Source: Flavobacterium sp. N2038
Lineage (GTDB): Bacteria > Bacteroidota > Bacteroidia > Flavobacteriales > Flavobacteriaceae
DNA: 64,000 bases
Direction: 5' to 3'
Assembly: GCF_025947185.1 (NCBI RefSeq)
Contig: NZ_CP110001.1
Location: 3,472,001-3,536,000 of the forward strand
In this document: piece after piece, positions 33,467 through 41,591 of the stretch
Position numbering within the stretch: position 1 is the stretch's first letter
Layout of the letters: the number at the start of each line of letters is the position of its first letter
Position numbers and translations under genes: made by a program
Notes under the pieces: model-generated
Told to the model about the DNA's origin: nothing
Database searches by the model: none
What the model saw: the letters and a program-made list of their open reading frames with translations, nothing else

Positions 33467-33961
33467 TTATTTACAAATAGAATCACTCTCTTCTAAACTT
33501 TCCTTAAACTCAGTTGTATTCACCAACGGATTAATTTGGTTATTTACCTGTGGTTTGGCTCTCTTGGCATTTTGCTTTCCCGCTTCTGCTTTTTGTCCGT
33601 GCTTTTCAACTTCTATGCAATCCGGGCCTCCTACAGGACAAGTTGCCTTACTGTCTTCTAATAATATTTTGCCTTTGTTTGATAATGTAACTTTATCATA
33701 CATGGCACTCCATTTTGTAATTGTGGCTTTACAAGGCAAATAATCTCCACTTCCGTTTGGCTGCATTTTGCATTTTCCAAAAGTATTTTTCTCCAGAGTC
33801 TGTCCGATGTCTTTATCACTGGCAATAAGTTTTTTCTCTGCATCTTTATCATTAGCATAATGCTTTTGCTGCGATTTTACTTTTAATATATCTGTTTTCG
33901 GTTCTACACTAAACTTACATTTTAGTGTGGCTCCCTGAACTACTATATGTTTCTCACTCAT
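33467..33961 (-). CDS. PAAR-like spike-tip protein, DUF4280 family
   Basis: This 164-residue protein opens with HIVVQGATLKCKFSVEP and continues with FGKCKMQ, LPCKATITKW and ATCPVGGPDC, the cysteine-containing pattern of DUF4280 PAAR-like proteins. These sharpen the tip of the VgrG spike and carry effectors. The last 35 residues are a polar tail. It lies between the LysM gene (51 bases) and the hydrolase effector (11 bases), so it is probably the carrier for that effector. Confidence 0.85.
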   Translation of the reverse strand: MSEKHIVVQGATLKCKFSVEPKTDILKVKSQQKHYANDKDAEKKLIASDKDIGQTLEKNTFGKCKMQPNGSGDYLPCKATITKWSAMYDKVTLSNKGKILLEDSKATCPVGGPDCIEVEKHGQKAEAGKQNAKRAKPQVNNQINPLVNTTEFKESLEESDSICK

Positions 33962-34012
33962 TGCCTTACCCTTTATGAATATTACATTCTCTTTACTACT
34001 CTGTTTTTATCT

Positions 34013-35086
34013 TTAAATTTGAGTTTCCTCTTTTTTAAAAGACTCAATTTGTATAATCACTTTTATTATTTCATCATACTCGATATTGCATTCTAAGTTT
34101 ATCTTTTCGATACAATAGCTATGTTCATCAAGCAAATACAAAGCTTTAAATTTTCCTTTCCAGGGTTCAAATCCAAAACTGGCCTCACTTCCGGAATCTA
34201 CATAGTCTCCTTGCTGCTCTACTCTTACCAGATTTGATTCATCTAAAACCGGATCAATTTTCTGTTCTACTTCAAACTTAGATTCCTCATCTTTCTCTAA
34301 TGGAAAAAAAACTTCATTTTGAAATGTATACCTCGATGTATAACCTACATGAATTCCGTTAAAAAAGGTTCTTAAAAAATAATCCGAAGCAAGTGATTTT
34401 AATAATGTTTCGGCACTTTCTAAAGCATACTCTGTATGTTCAATATAGTTGTCTGTGACTTCTCCTTCATAATAATCTAAAATTGCATTCTTTGTATCCT
34501 TCCAACGCCTTTCGATCTCATCATAATTGTAGATATCGACCCATTTACCAGATTCATCAACTACAATTTTTAACGGATATATAACTTCTGCCGTTTTTGC
34601 TGCCAGTTCATCCATAACGGTATCTGGTATAGCATTATTGATATAAATAACTCCTCTGTTTATCTCAAACAAATGAAAATTATTTTTATCAGAGGCTAGC
34701 CATTTTACGCTCACTTCCGTTTCGAGTGTATCTACTTCATCACCAACTACAGTAGTATATTGAACTTTGTACTCTTTATTAATCTTTTCTGCAATAAAAG
34801 GCAACTTATAGATACTTGCCAAACTTACTTTTTGCAGTTTCTTTTCTATTTCCTCTTTTGGCGCATCAATAGGTTTTTCCGGAGCCAGAATCAAAAATTC
34901 CAGATAACCTTTAAAATCAGCTTCAATCAGATCAGGAATTTCACAATACATATTATGATACCATCTAAGTTCATCAGCCTCAATGCCAAGATCTCTTGCT
35001 ACACTAGCAAGTGTATCTCCTTTCTTGATTTTATAGGTACGGAATTTATCGTACGATGACTTTTCAGATTTATCTATATAATACAT
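34013..35086 (-). CDS. Cytosolic LysM-domain protein of the T6SS cluster
   Basis: This 357-residue protein has a LysM domain at about 17-62 (YKIKKGDTLASVARDLGIEADELRWYHN) but no signal peptide, so it does not reach peptidoglycan by itself. The remainder is mixed alpha/beta. Contractile injection systems use cytosolic LysM proteins to hold spike or tube to the baseplate, so a similar adaptor role between baseplate and the PAAR-like tip is likely. It follows tssN by 18 bases and precedes the PAAR-like gene. Confidence 0.78.
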   Translation of the reverse strand: MYYIDKSEKSSYDKFRTYKIKKGDTLASVARDLGIEADELRWYHNMYCEIPDLIEADFKGYLEFLILAPEKPIDAPKEEIEKKLQKVSLASIYKLPFIAEKINKEYKVQYTTVVGDEVDTLETEVSVKWLASDKNNFHLFEINRGVIYINNAIPDTVMDELAAKTAEVIYPLKIVVDESGKWVDIYNYDEIERRWKDTKNAILDYYEGEVTDNYIEHTEYALESAETLLKSLASDYFLRTFFNGIHVGYTSRYTFQNEVFFPLEKDEESKFEVEQKIDPVLDESNLVRVEQQGDYVDSGSEASFGFEPWKGKFKALYLLDEHSYCIEKINLECNIEYDEIIKVIIQIESFKKEETQI

Positions 35087-35104
35087 TGTATATCCTAAAA
35101 AAAA

Positions 35105-36094
35105 TTAAACCACTAACTCTTTCTCTTTCACTTTTTCCTTCTCTTTATTCTCAGTCTTAGGCTCGTACATGAAACCGGGATCTTTCTGATCTCCTTTTTT
35201 ATTTACTTTGATTTCTGCTACTTTTTGTCTTTTACAAATAATAACCGAATTCTCTGTGATACCATTCATACCCAAAGTATATTTTGCATCTACATATTTT
35301 GCAGTTTCATACCATTTTGGCTGTAAAAAGAAAACCCAATTGCAATTTCCGCCATTGTCTGTCAAATCTATTTTGCTATCAGCATTATGCTCATTATATC
35401 CTGAAACGGTATGATAAAACAATGCTCCAAAATCGATTCTCACCGGACCTTTAGATCTAATTGAGGTATATTTTGTGTCGCTTTCTTTTTTCTGAATTAA
35501 TAATGTTATCAATAATAAATCCTTCATTTGAACGTTTTCAATCTCAGGAAAAGGGTCTTTTCTTTCCGGTATTCTCCAGGTAACATATTCCTTAGGCGGA
35601 ATCTGCATCATATAATTAAAAACCGCATAAACTCCTGTTGGCACGATAAATACCAGAAAATGAGAACACATTAAAAAAGTTAAAGCAATACCGTTTAATG
35701 CCGTATAAATAATTACAAATAATACACTTGAATAAAGTGTTATTAAGAAAGAAAACAATAATTCTATCCCAACAGTAGCTTTTAGATTAAACTCATTAAA
35801 ATACCATCGATACAGGTAAACATTCAGGATTCCAAAGAGCAGTGATGCAATTTGATAAAATAGAAATTCGTCTGATAACTCTGTAAATAATTTATTGTAT
35901 CCCAAAAATGCAACGAGTGCATATATCAATACAAAGGAGAAAATATAGATGTAAAATTTTCTCTTATACTGTACTGCAAATTCTTTTACTTTATCGCTAA
36001 AAACCATGGTCAGTATAAAACTAACCGCAACAATTACGACTAAAAATACAATAAGCCTAACATCAACAAGGGCTAATAAATGCTTTTTTACCAT
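35105..36094 (-). CDS. tssN: T6SSiii inner-membrane protein TssN
   Basis: This 329-residue protein has about five to six membrane helices in residues 12-185 and a cytosolic C-terminal domain with ERKDPFPEIENVQMKDLLLI near 195-215, ending in a highly charged Lys/Glu tail. TssN is a defining component of the Bacteroidota T6SS envelope complex. It lies 2 bases after tssG and 18 bases ahead of the LysM gene, so all are co-transcribed. Confidence 0.85.
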   Translation of the reverse strand: MVKKHLLALVDVRLIVFLVVIVAVSFILTMVFSDKVKEFAVQYKRKFYIYIFSFVLIYALVAFLGYNKLFTELSDEFLFYQIASLLFGILNVYLYRWYFNEFNLKATVGIELLFSFLITLYSSVLFVIIYTALNGIALTFLMCSHFLVFIVPTGVYAVFNYMMQIPPKEYVTWRIPERKDPFPEIENVQMKDLLLITLLIQKKESDTKYTSIRSKGPVRIDFGALFYHTVSGYNEHNADSKIDLTDNGGNCNWVFFLQPKWYETAKYVDAKYTLGMNGITENSVIICKRQKVAEIKVNKKGDQKDPGFMYEPKTENKEKEKVKEKELVV

Positions 36095-36096
36095 TA

Positions 36097-37041
36097 CTAA
36101 ATTCGTGTTGTATACCCTAACACAGGTTGTTTACTAAAATTAAACTCTTCCGTTTCTTTATTTATCAATAAAACTGTCTTTACTTCTACTTCCATCGGAA
36201 AAAAATGTTCACAAAAACAATCTATAAATATTTCGATCTCTCCGTTTTTAAGATATTGCTGATACGGTTTATTGGAGATTGGCCCTATTTCTATGGTTAA
36301 ATTCATAGAATAATCCATATAATCTTTCCCCGTAATAAAATCAACTCCTAATCTGTTTTCACCTAACTTAATTTGCTCTCCTTCGTCACTATACTCTTTT
36401 GAACTTGTTGTTTTATAGGTCACCTTTTCCTCTATAATACTTGAAAGGCATTGACAGGCAAGCTCAATATCTCCAACAATCTGGTATGCATAAGGCAAAA
36501 GCTGAATAAATTTTGACACTAAAATTTCCGGATAAATAGGCAATAATCCCCAGAAATCATAGAAAAAATCCAATGGCTTACTTCCGTTCAGCTTATATAA
36601 AAAGTTTCTTTCAACGCTTTCTATCTTTGTTCGATAATGAAAAATCTCGTTTTCAAAAGGAGTAAAAAAAACACGGGCTTCTGCTTCCTGCTTTTTCTGG
36701 TGTTTATGCTCCTTTATCATCTGATTTACAGATTTATCGGTGTTATTCTCTGTCAGACTATGAACAAAGCCCTCAGGAAGAGCATCGTAAATACTGTCTC
36801 TTGACAACCTTATATTCAGATATTCCTGCTTATCATAATTATCATCCTGAATCCCTGCTCCTAAAATATCTGTTCGATATGCACGTGAGAACTGACCATG
36901 GTTCGAAATCGAAATTTCGTCCTGCACAACCAGCTTACTCTCCAGAAGCTCATTACTCACAACTTCGGCTCTGATGTCGTATGGAATATTTTCTATTTCA
37001 TACGCCAGTACTTCAAGACTTTTTTTACTTTTTCTTTCCAT
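36097..37041 (-). CDS. tssG: T6SS baseplate subunit TssG
   Basis: This 314-residue protein resembles Bacteroidota TssG. It has an early helix with the AEVVSNELLES segment, the conserved LNIRLSRDSIYDALPEGFVHS near 77-97 and, in the middle, FYDFWGLLPIYPEILVSKFI. TssG forms the baseplate wedge with TssF. Its start overlaps the end of the NlpC/P60-like gene by 17 bases, and tssN follows after 2 bases. Confidence 0.85.
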   Translation of the reverse strand: MERKSKKSLEVLAYEIENIPYDIRAEVVSNELLESKLVVQDEISISNHGQFSRAYRTDILGAGIQDDNYDKQEYLNIRLSRDSIYDALPEGFVHSLTENNTDKSVNQMIKEHKHQKKQEAEARVFFTPFENEIFHYRTKIESVERNFLYKLNGSKPLDFFYDFWGLLPIYPEILVSKFIQLLPYAYQIVGDIELACQCLSSIIEEKVTYKTTSSKEYSDEGEQIKLGENRLGVDFITGKDYMDYSMNLTIEIGPISNKPYQQYLKNGEIEIFIDCFCEHFFPMEVEVKTVLLINKETEEFNFSKQPVLGYTTRI

Positions 37042-37666
37042 CTTCGTTGATTCGTCCTGCGCCTATATATCGTAACTGAAAATATTCATCATTGAAATTA
37101 TAAATTGCCAACCCTTTATCTGTACAAGCCAGAATTCGGTCATTATGCAGATATAAGCCAACATCTGATATCGGATGATCCTTATCGTATCTAAAAAAAA
37201 CAAGATCTCCTTCTGCCAGAAAGCTTCGTCCGGTAAAAATCTGGATAGATTTTGACTTCCACATTCCTGCCGGATCTTTTGGAAGTGTGACTTTATAAAC
37301 ATCACTATATAGAGACTGCAAAAAATAAGAGCAGTCAATTCCTTTTTTAGAAAAGCTTTTCTCTTTGTATGGCGTATTAAGCCATGGATCTATATAGGAG
37401 TATAATTTGTAGTTGGTAATTTTATTTGGCATAACAGCCAGAATAATGGAGTATTTTTCTTTTAGAGCCAGTACTTCGTCACTTAAATTCTCAGAATTAT
37501 CATTGACTACTGTTTTGTTTTTTAAACCTGTCTCTTTCATTTTCGATTGCTTTTTTAGTACTTCTAAAGAATAATCGTATTTAAAAGGAATTTGAGAAAT
37601 ATATTTTTGGGCATAGCATTGCGTAAACAAATGCATCATCAAAATCATTAAAACAATCTGCCTCAT
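37025..37666 (-). CDS. Exported NlpC/P60-like protein of the T6SS cluster, with an altered active site
   Basis: This 213-residue protein has a signal peptide (cleavage at CYA-Q near 19) and a C-terminal NlpC/P60 domain: KKGIDCSYFLQSLY with C112 at the nucleophile position and AEGDLVFFRY. The next motif, normally HVGIYL with the catalytic His, reads DVGLYL, so D168 stands in its place. A wall-opening role during assembly is the usual idea for such genes; here the enzyme may be inactive or use a nearby His (164 or 174). It is the first gene of the main minus-strand T6SS operon and overlaps tssG. Confidence 0.8.
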   Translation of the reverse strand: MRQIVLMILMMHLFTQCYAQKYISQIPFKYDYSLEVLKKQSKMKETGLKNKTVVNDNSENLSDEVLALKEKYSIILAVMPNKITNYKLYSYIDPWLNTPYKEKSFSKKGIDCSYFLQSLYSDVYKVTLPKDPAGMWKSKSIQIFTGRSFLAEGDLVFFRYDKDHPISDVGLYLHNDRILACTDKGLAIYNFNDEYFQLRYIGAGRINEDGKKK

Positions 37667-37857
37667 AAAAATATTATTTATTATTTTTTTTAATTATTAA
37701 AAATTTCAGCATTACTCACCAGCTTCATTTTTAAATCTAAGCAACATTAAAAAACGAATTTGCAATTCATTTTTATTATTTTAAGTTGAGAATTTTCTCA
37801 TTTTTAAGCGTAACTCATTCATTATGAATTTACTTACGTTTTTGGATCTTATATGTA

Positions 37858-37889
37858 CAAACCTAATAAAATATTTTGTAAGAATACAA
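37858..37889 (-). promoter_or_regulatory. Candidate promoter of the nlpC-like/tssG operon
   Basis: On the minus strand TTG (37889-37887) and TAGGTTTG (37865-37858) are 21 bases apart, matching TTG-N17-23-TAnnTTTG. It would leave an untranslated leader of about 185 bases before the ATG at 37666. Confidence 0.45.
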
Positions 37890-37925
37890 ATATTTTTTGT
37901 AAAATTTATATTATAAATAGCAAGG

Positions 37926-37952
37926 TTGTTAAAATAATTAAAACTACATTTG
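37926..37952 (+). promoter_or_regulatory. Candidate promoter of the tssP-tssH operon
   Basis: TTG at 37926-37928 and TACATTTG at 37945-37952 are 16 bases apart, close to the Flavobacterium consensus. The ATG of tssP follows about 50 bases downstream. Confidence 0.5.
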
Positions 37953-38004
37953 TTTCGTTTTTTGCTAAAATTATCTTACATATAAAAATGTTAAAAATTT
38001 AAAA

Positions 38005-39057
38005 ATGAATCAAAAGAATATCGATATCAGGGTTGTGTTTTTTTTCTCAGTCCTTTTATTAATTGGAATAATCGTATTTATTGTGCAGTTTTTCAACCAT
38101 GTAGACTGCGACGACGCTAAATTTTACATCTTTTCAGAGCATTCGCAATCTGAGGAATCCATTGAATTTTATGACAAAACACCAAACGCAAAATCATGGA
38201 ATTGGGACTTTGGAGACATGTCAGAAAACGATGTCAGAAAACACACTTTTCATATCTATAAAAAACCGGGCAAATACTTTGTTACTTTAACCATAAATGG
38301 CAATTGCTCGCACACAAAAGAGATCACAATAAAAGATAAATATGCCGCCGATAAAGCAGGTACTCCGCGCATCATTGTCCCCAAAACTATAACCGTTGGA
38401 CAGCCGGCTTATTTTAAATCAATATCTGAAGATGCAAAAACCTGGGAGTGGGCATTTGGAGAAAATAAGGGTATAGATGAGACCTCTTCTAATCCGGTTT
38501 ATAACTTTATAACACCCGGGGAAAAAACAATTACACTGGTCATAAATGGCGATTTTAGCCGTGTTGCCAAAAAAGTTATTTATGTTCATCCAAGAGTTAT
38601 AAAAAAGACCAATCCGCTGGATGTAAACTCTTATGAGTTTGAGAAAAAAGCAGAAGCTTTTGCACTTCCGCGCGGTTCATTAAAAAAAGATCCACTGGAA
38701 GAAATGCTGCAATACGTTCCTGTTGCACCAAAAACAAAGACAACAAAAGACAGTGTAGCTGCAATTACAAAAGCACCTAAAATGTCTGAGGATCAATTTG
38801 AAATCCTGTTCCAAAAAGTAGCAGAAGGCAATAAAGTAAAAGATGATTTTTCAGATTTTCTATGCGATGATCTGGATATTCCAGTTGTAAAAAATGACAA
38901 AGATTTGATTACTTTTTCGCAATTATGTGCTTCTGTAAAAGGAAAAAAAATAAAAATTGAATCTATTCGTCTAAACAAAGACAAACAAACCAATTGCATT
39001 AAAGGACTAAATATCAATTACAAAGTAAAAAAATACCTTATATGGTCTAAAGACTAA
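38005..39057 (+). CDS. tssP: T6SSiii envelope protein TssP with PKD domains
   Basis: This 350-residue protein has a short cytosolic start, one membrane helix (about 10-28) and a periplasmic part with two PKD-type immunoglobulin folds: WNWDFGD at 65-71 and WEWAFGE near 148. A long linker and a C-terminal domain with two cysteines follow. Membrane proteins with PKD repeats fit TssP, part of the envelope complex of the Bacteroidota T6SS. It is followed 7 bases later by tssH, divergent from the main operon. The name rests on topology, domains and context. Confidence 0.75.
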   Translation: MNQKNIDIRVVFFFSVLLLIGIIVFIVQFFNHVDCDDAKFYIFSEHSQSEESIEFYDKTPNAKSWNWDFGDMSENDVRKHTFHIYKKPGKYFVTLTINGNCSHTKEITIKDKYAADKAGTPRIIVPKTITVGQPAYFKSISEDAKTWEWAFGENKGIDETSSNPVYNFITPGEKTITLVINGDFSRVAKKVIYVHPRVIKKTNPLDVNSYEFEKKAEAFALPRGSLKKDPLEEMLQYVPVAPKTKTTKDSVAAITKAPKMSEDQFEILFQKVAEGNKVKDDFSDFLCDDLDIPVVKNDKDLITFSQLCASVKGKKIKIESIRLNKDKQTNCIKGLNINYKVKKYLIWSKD

Positions 39058-39064
39058 ATTTTGT

Positions 39065-41530
39065 ATGGAAGAAGAAAAAAACGTTTTCAGCACTGAACTG
39101 TTAAGTGCTCTTGAAATTGCCAAAAAAATTGCTAAAGCCAATTTAAACAAATATTATTCCGCTGCTCATTTACTAAAAGCCATTTTAAACAGGGATTTAT
39201 CGCTTTTAAAACGCCTTGAGGCAATGGGAAAAGATGTTTACTATCTTGATGAATGGGCAGAAGTTCGAATAGAAGAAGAACCTAAAAGCACCCAAATTAT
39301 TGATGCTGAACCTAGTGATATTATTGACGAAGTTATAAAAGAAGCTGAATCAGTACGAATTGCACTAAACGAAGATGAAATAAGTCTTTATGCTATTATA
39401 GTCGCTATTAGTTCTCCTGGCGTTGGTTTTAATTTTGACCAAATGAAGTCCTATCCTATTTCCAGAAATGAATTACTGGAAGATCAGGTTGTAATTCCTC
39501 TGAATGACAATAACGCTAAACAAGAGGTCAAAAAAGGCTTTCTGAGTAAATATTGTATTCATAAAAATCTTGAAAAGAATAAAAAAAGAATACTTGCAGT
39601 TGGTCGCGAAGCCGAATTAAATACGATTAAAGAGATTCTTTGCCGGTTTTCTAAACCAAATGTATTACTGATTGGTGATCGTGGTATTGGAAAATCAATC
39701 CTGATAGATACTCTCGTGCAAAACGTAATAACCAATCAGGTTCCGGATGCCTTAAACAAAGTGCAGCTTTTTGAGCTGGATTTATCCACATTAATTGCAG
39801 GCGCATCTTATAAAGGTGAAATCGAAGACCGTTTAAAAAACTGTATTCAGGAACTCAAACAATATCCAAAAGCAATTCTGATTATTGAAGAAATTCACAC
39901 CTTATTAGACAAAAATGGCGGAGATTCGGGAGTATCAAATGTGCTTAAAGGTGAACTTGCAAAAGGTTTAAATATAATTGCAACTTCAACAATTGATGAG
40001 TTTTCTAAAAGAATTGAAAAGGAACAAGGTCTTTCGGGGATGTTTGAAATTGTAAAACTGGAAGAATCAAACGATGAGACTTTATTCCGAATGATTCGTG
40101 AATCGATAAAATCTTATCAGGAACACCATAAAATACAAATTGATGATGAAACGATCTCTGAATCTATCAGACTTTCCAGAAGATATTTAAAAGAAAAAAG
40201 TCTTCCGGAATCAGCGATAAACCTGATTGATCATACGATGTCAGTTTTAAAAACATCAGGAGAAACTTTCTTAAAAGAAAAGCAAGCTATTATTGACAAA
40301 CTTACTCTTTTGAAAAAGAATGATGCAAACCTGACCGAAGAGCAACTAATTAAAGAATGCAACTGGTTCCTTACTGATCTAATAAACAAAACAACCTTTT
40401 TAATAATTGCTAATGAAGAAGATGAGAATAACCATTTTGAAACTTCTGAATCAATTATCAGACATATTGAGGGTTTAATTGTTACACTTGAAGAAAAGGC
40501 TTTAGATAAACGTTTACATATTGAACCAATTGATTTATCCCTTATTATAGCTAAAAAAACAGGTATTCCAGTCGGAAAATTAAAAGAGGAAGAAAAGCAA
40601 AAACTTAATACAATTGACGAAGTTCTTAACCGAAGAGTTATTGGCCAGGATCATTGTATTGCGACTGTTGCCGGATCTATTCTGGAATCAAGATCAGGAT
40701 TAAGTAAAGCGGGACAGCCTATTGCATCTTTCTTTTTTCTCGGACCAACAGGAACAGGAAAAACGGAATTAGCCAAAAGCTTAGCTGAATTTCTTTTTCA
40801 GGACGAAAATGCAATCATACGATTTGACATGTCTGAGTTTAAAGAGGAGCATTCGGCTGCATTACTTTATGGAGCTCCTCCGGGATACGTGGGTTATGAA
40901 GAAGGTGGATTATTGGTGAATAAAATCAGGCAGAAACCCTACTCTATTGTATTATTTGACGAAATCGAAAAAGCACATCCTTCTGTTTTTGACGTTTTTC
41001 TCCAAATTATGGATGAAGGAAAGCTACACGACCGTTTAGGAAAAGAAGGTGATTTCTCTAACGCCATTATACTTTTTACCTCAAATATTGGTGCAGATCA
41101 TATTGTTGATACCTTTAATAGTGGCCTTATTCCAACTTCTGGTTCATTGATGGAGATTATGGGTAACTATTTCCGACCTGAATTTTTAGGCCGTTTAACC
41201 GAAATTGTACCTTTTGCACCAATCAGTAAAGAAAATGCACTTAAAATATTCGAAATCCACCTTAAAAAAGAGTTCATGGATTTATTGAAAAATATTAACA
41301 TTAAAGTTGAAATTCCAATGGAAGCGAAACTTCATCTGGCTGAAAATGGCTATAATGCAAAATATGGTGCAAGACCCATTAAAAGTATTATCAGAAGTCA
41401 TTTAAGAAGACCTTTGGCTAAGAAAATAATTGCCGGTGAAGTTAAAGATGGTGATACAATTAAGGTTATTATTGAAAACAATGAAGTAAAATGGATTACT
41501 CAGGAAATAACTTCAATTGTTGAAAATTAA
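39065..41530 (+). CDS. clpV: T6SS sheath-recycling ATPase TssH (ClpV)
   Basis: This 821-residue AAA+ protein has a ClpN-type N-terminal domain (about 1-150), a first ATPase module with Walker A GDRGIGKS near 203 and Walker B LIIEEIH, and a second module with GPTGTGKT near 558 and IVLFDEIEKAH. The C-terminal D2-small domain has YNAKYGARPIKSII. The middle coiled-coil is short, as in ClpV compared with ClpB. It pulls apart contracted TssB/C sheaths for reuse. It is the second gene of the tssP operon and is closed by a bidirectional terminator. Confidence 0.93.
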   Translation: MEEEKNVFSTELLSALEIAKKIAKANLNKYYSAAHLLKAILNRDLSLLKRLEAMGKDVYYLDEWAEVRIEEEPKSTQIIDAEPSDIIDEVIKEAESVRIALNEDEISLYAIIVAISSPGVGFNFDQMKSYPISRNELLEDQVVIPLNDNNAKQEVKKGFLSKYCIHKNLEKNKKRILAVGREAELNTIKEILCRFSKPNVLLIGDRGIGKSILIDTLVQNVITNQVPDALNKVQLFELDLSTLIAGASYKGEIEDRLKNCIQELKQYPKAILIIEEIHTLLDKNGGDSGVSNVLKGELAKGLNIIATSTIDEFSKRIEKEQGLSGMFEIVKLEESNDETLFRMIRESIKSYQEHHKIQIDDETISESIRLSRRYLKEKSLPESAINLIDHTMSVLKTSGETFLKEKQAIIDKLTLLKKNDANLTEEQLIKECNWFLTDLINKTTFLIIANEEDENNHFETSESIIRHIEGLIVTLEEKALDKRLHIEPIDLSLIIAKKTGIPVGKLKEEEKQKLNTIDEVLNRRVIGQDHCIATVAGSILESRSGLSKAGQPIASFFFLGPTGTGKTELAKSLAEFLFQDENAIIRFDMSEFKEEHSAALLYGAPPGYVGYEEGGLLVNKIRQKPYSIVLFDEIEKAHPSVFDVFLQIMDEGKLHDRLGKEGDFSNAIILFTSNIGADHIVDTFNSGLIPTSGSLMEIMGNYFRPEFLGRLTEIVPFAPISKENALKIFEIHLKKEFMDLLKNINIKVEIPMEAKLHLAENGYNAKYGARPIKSIIRSHLRRPLAKKIIAGEVKDGDTIKVIIENNEVKWITQEITSIVEN

Positions 41531-41553
41531 TTTCAAACAATTTTATGTAAAAA

Positions 41554-41583
41554 AAAAACGCTAAGATCGCTCTTAGCGTTTTT
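41554..41583. terminator. Bidirectional terminator between clpV and parC
   Basis: A perfect 13-bp stem (AAAAACGCTAAGA, 41554-41566, with 41571-41583) has a 4-base loop and A/T tracts on both sides. It ends both converging transcripts and marks the right edge of the T6SS locus. Confidence 0.92.
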
Positions 41584-41591
41584 CATTTATT

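Larger units (their letters stand above)
37667..38004. other. Divergent promoter region of the T6SS locus, 338 bases
   Basis: No gene is seen. The very AT-rich gap separates the two divergent T6SS operons and contains one promoter candidate for each direction (37858-37889 minus, 37926-37952 plus). It is the natural place for shared control of the locus. Confidence 0.7.
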
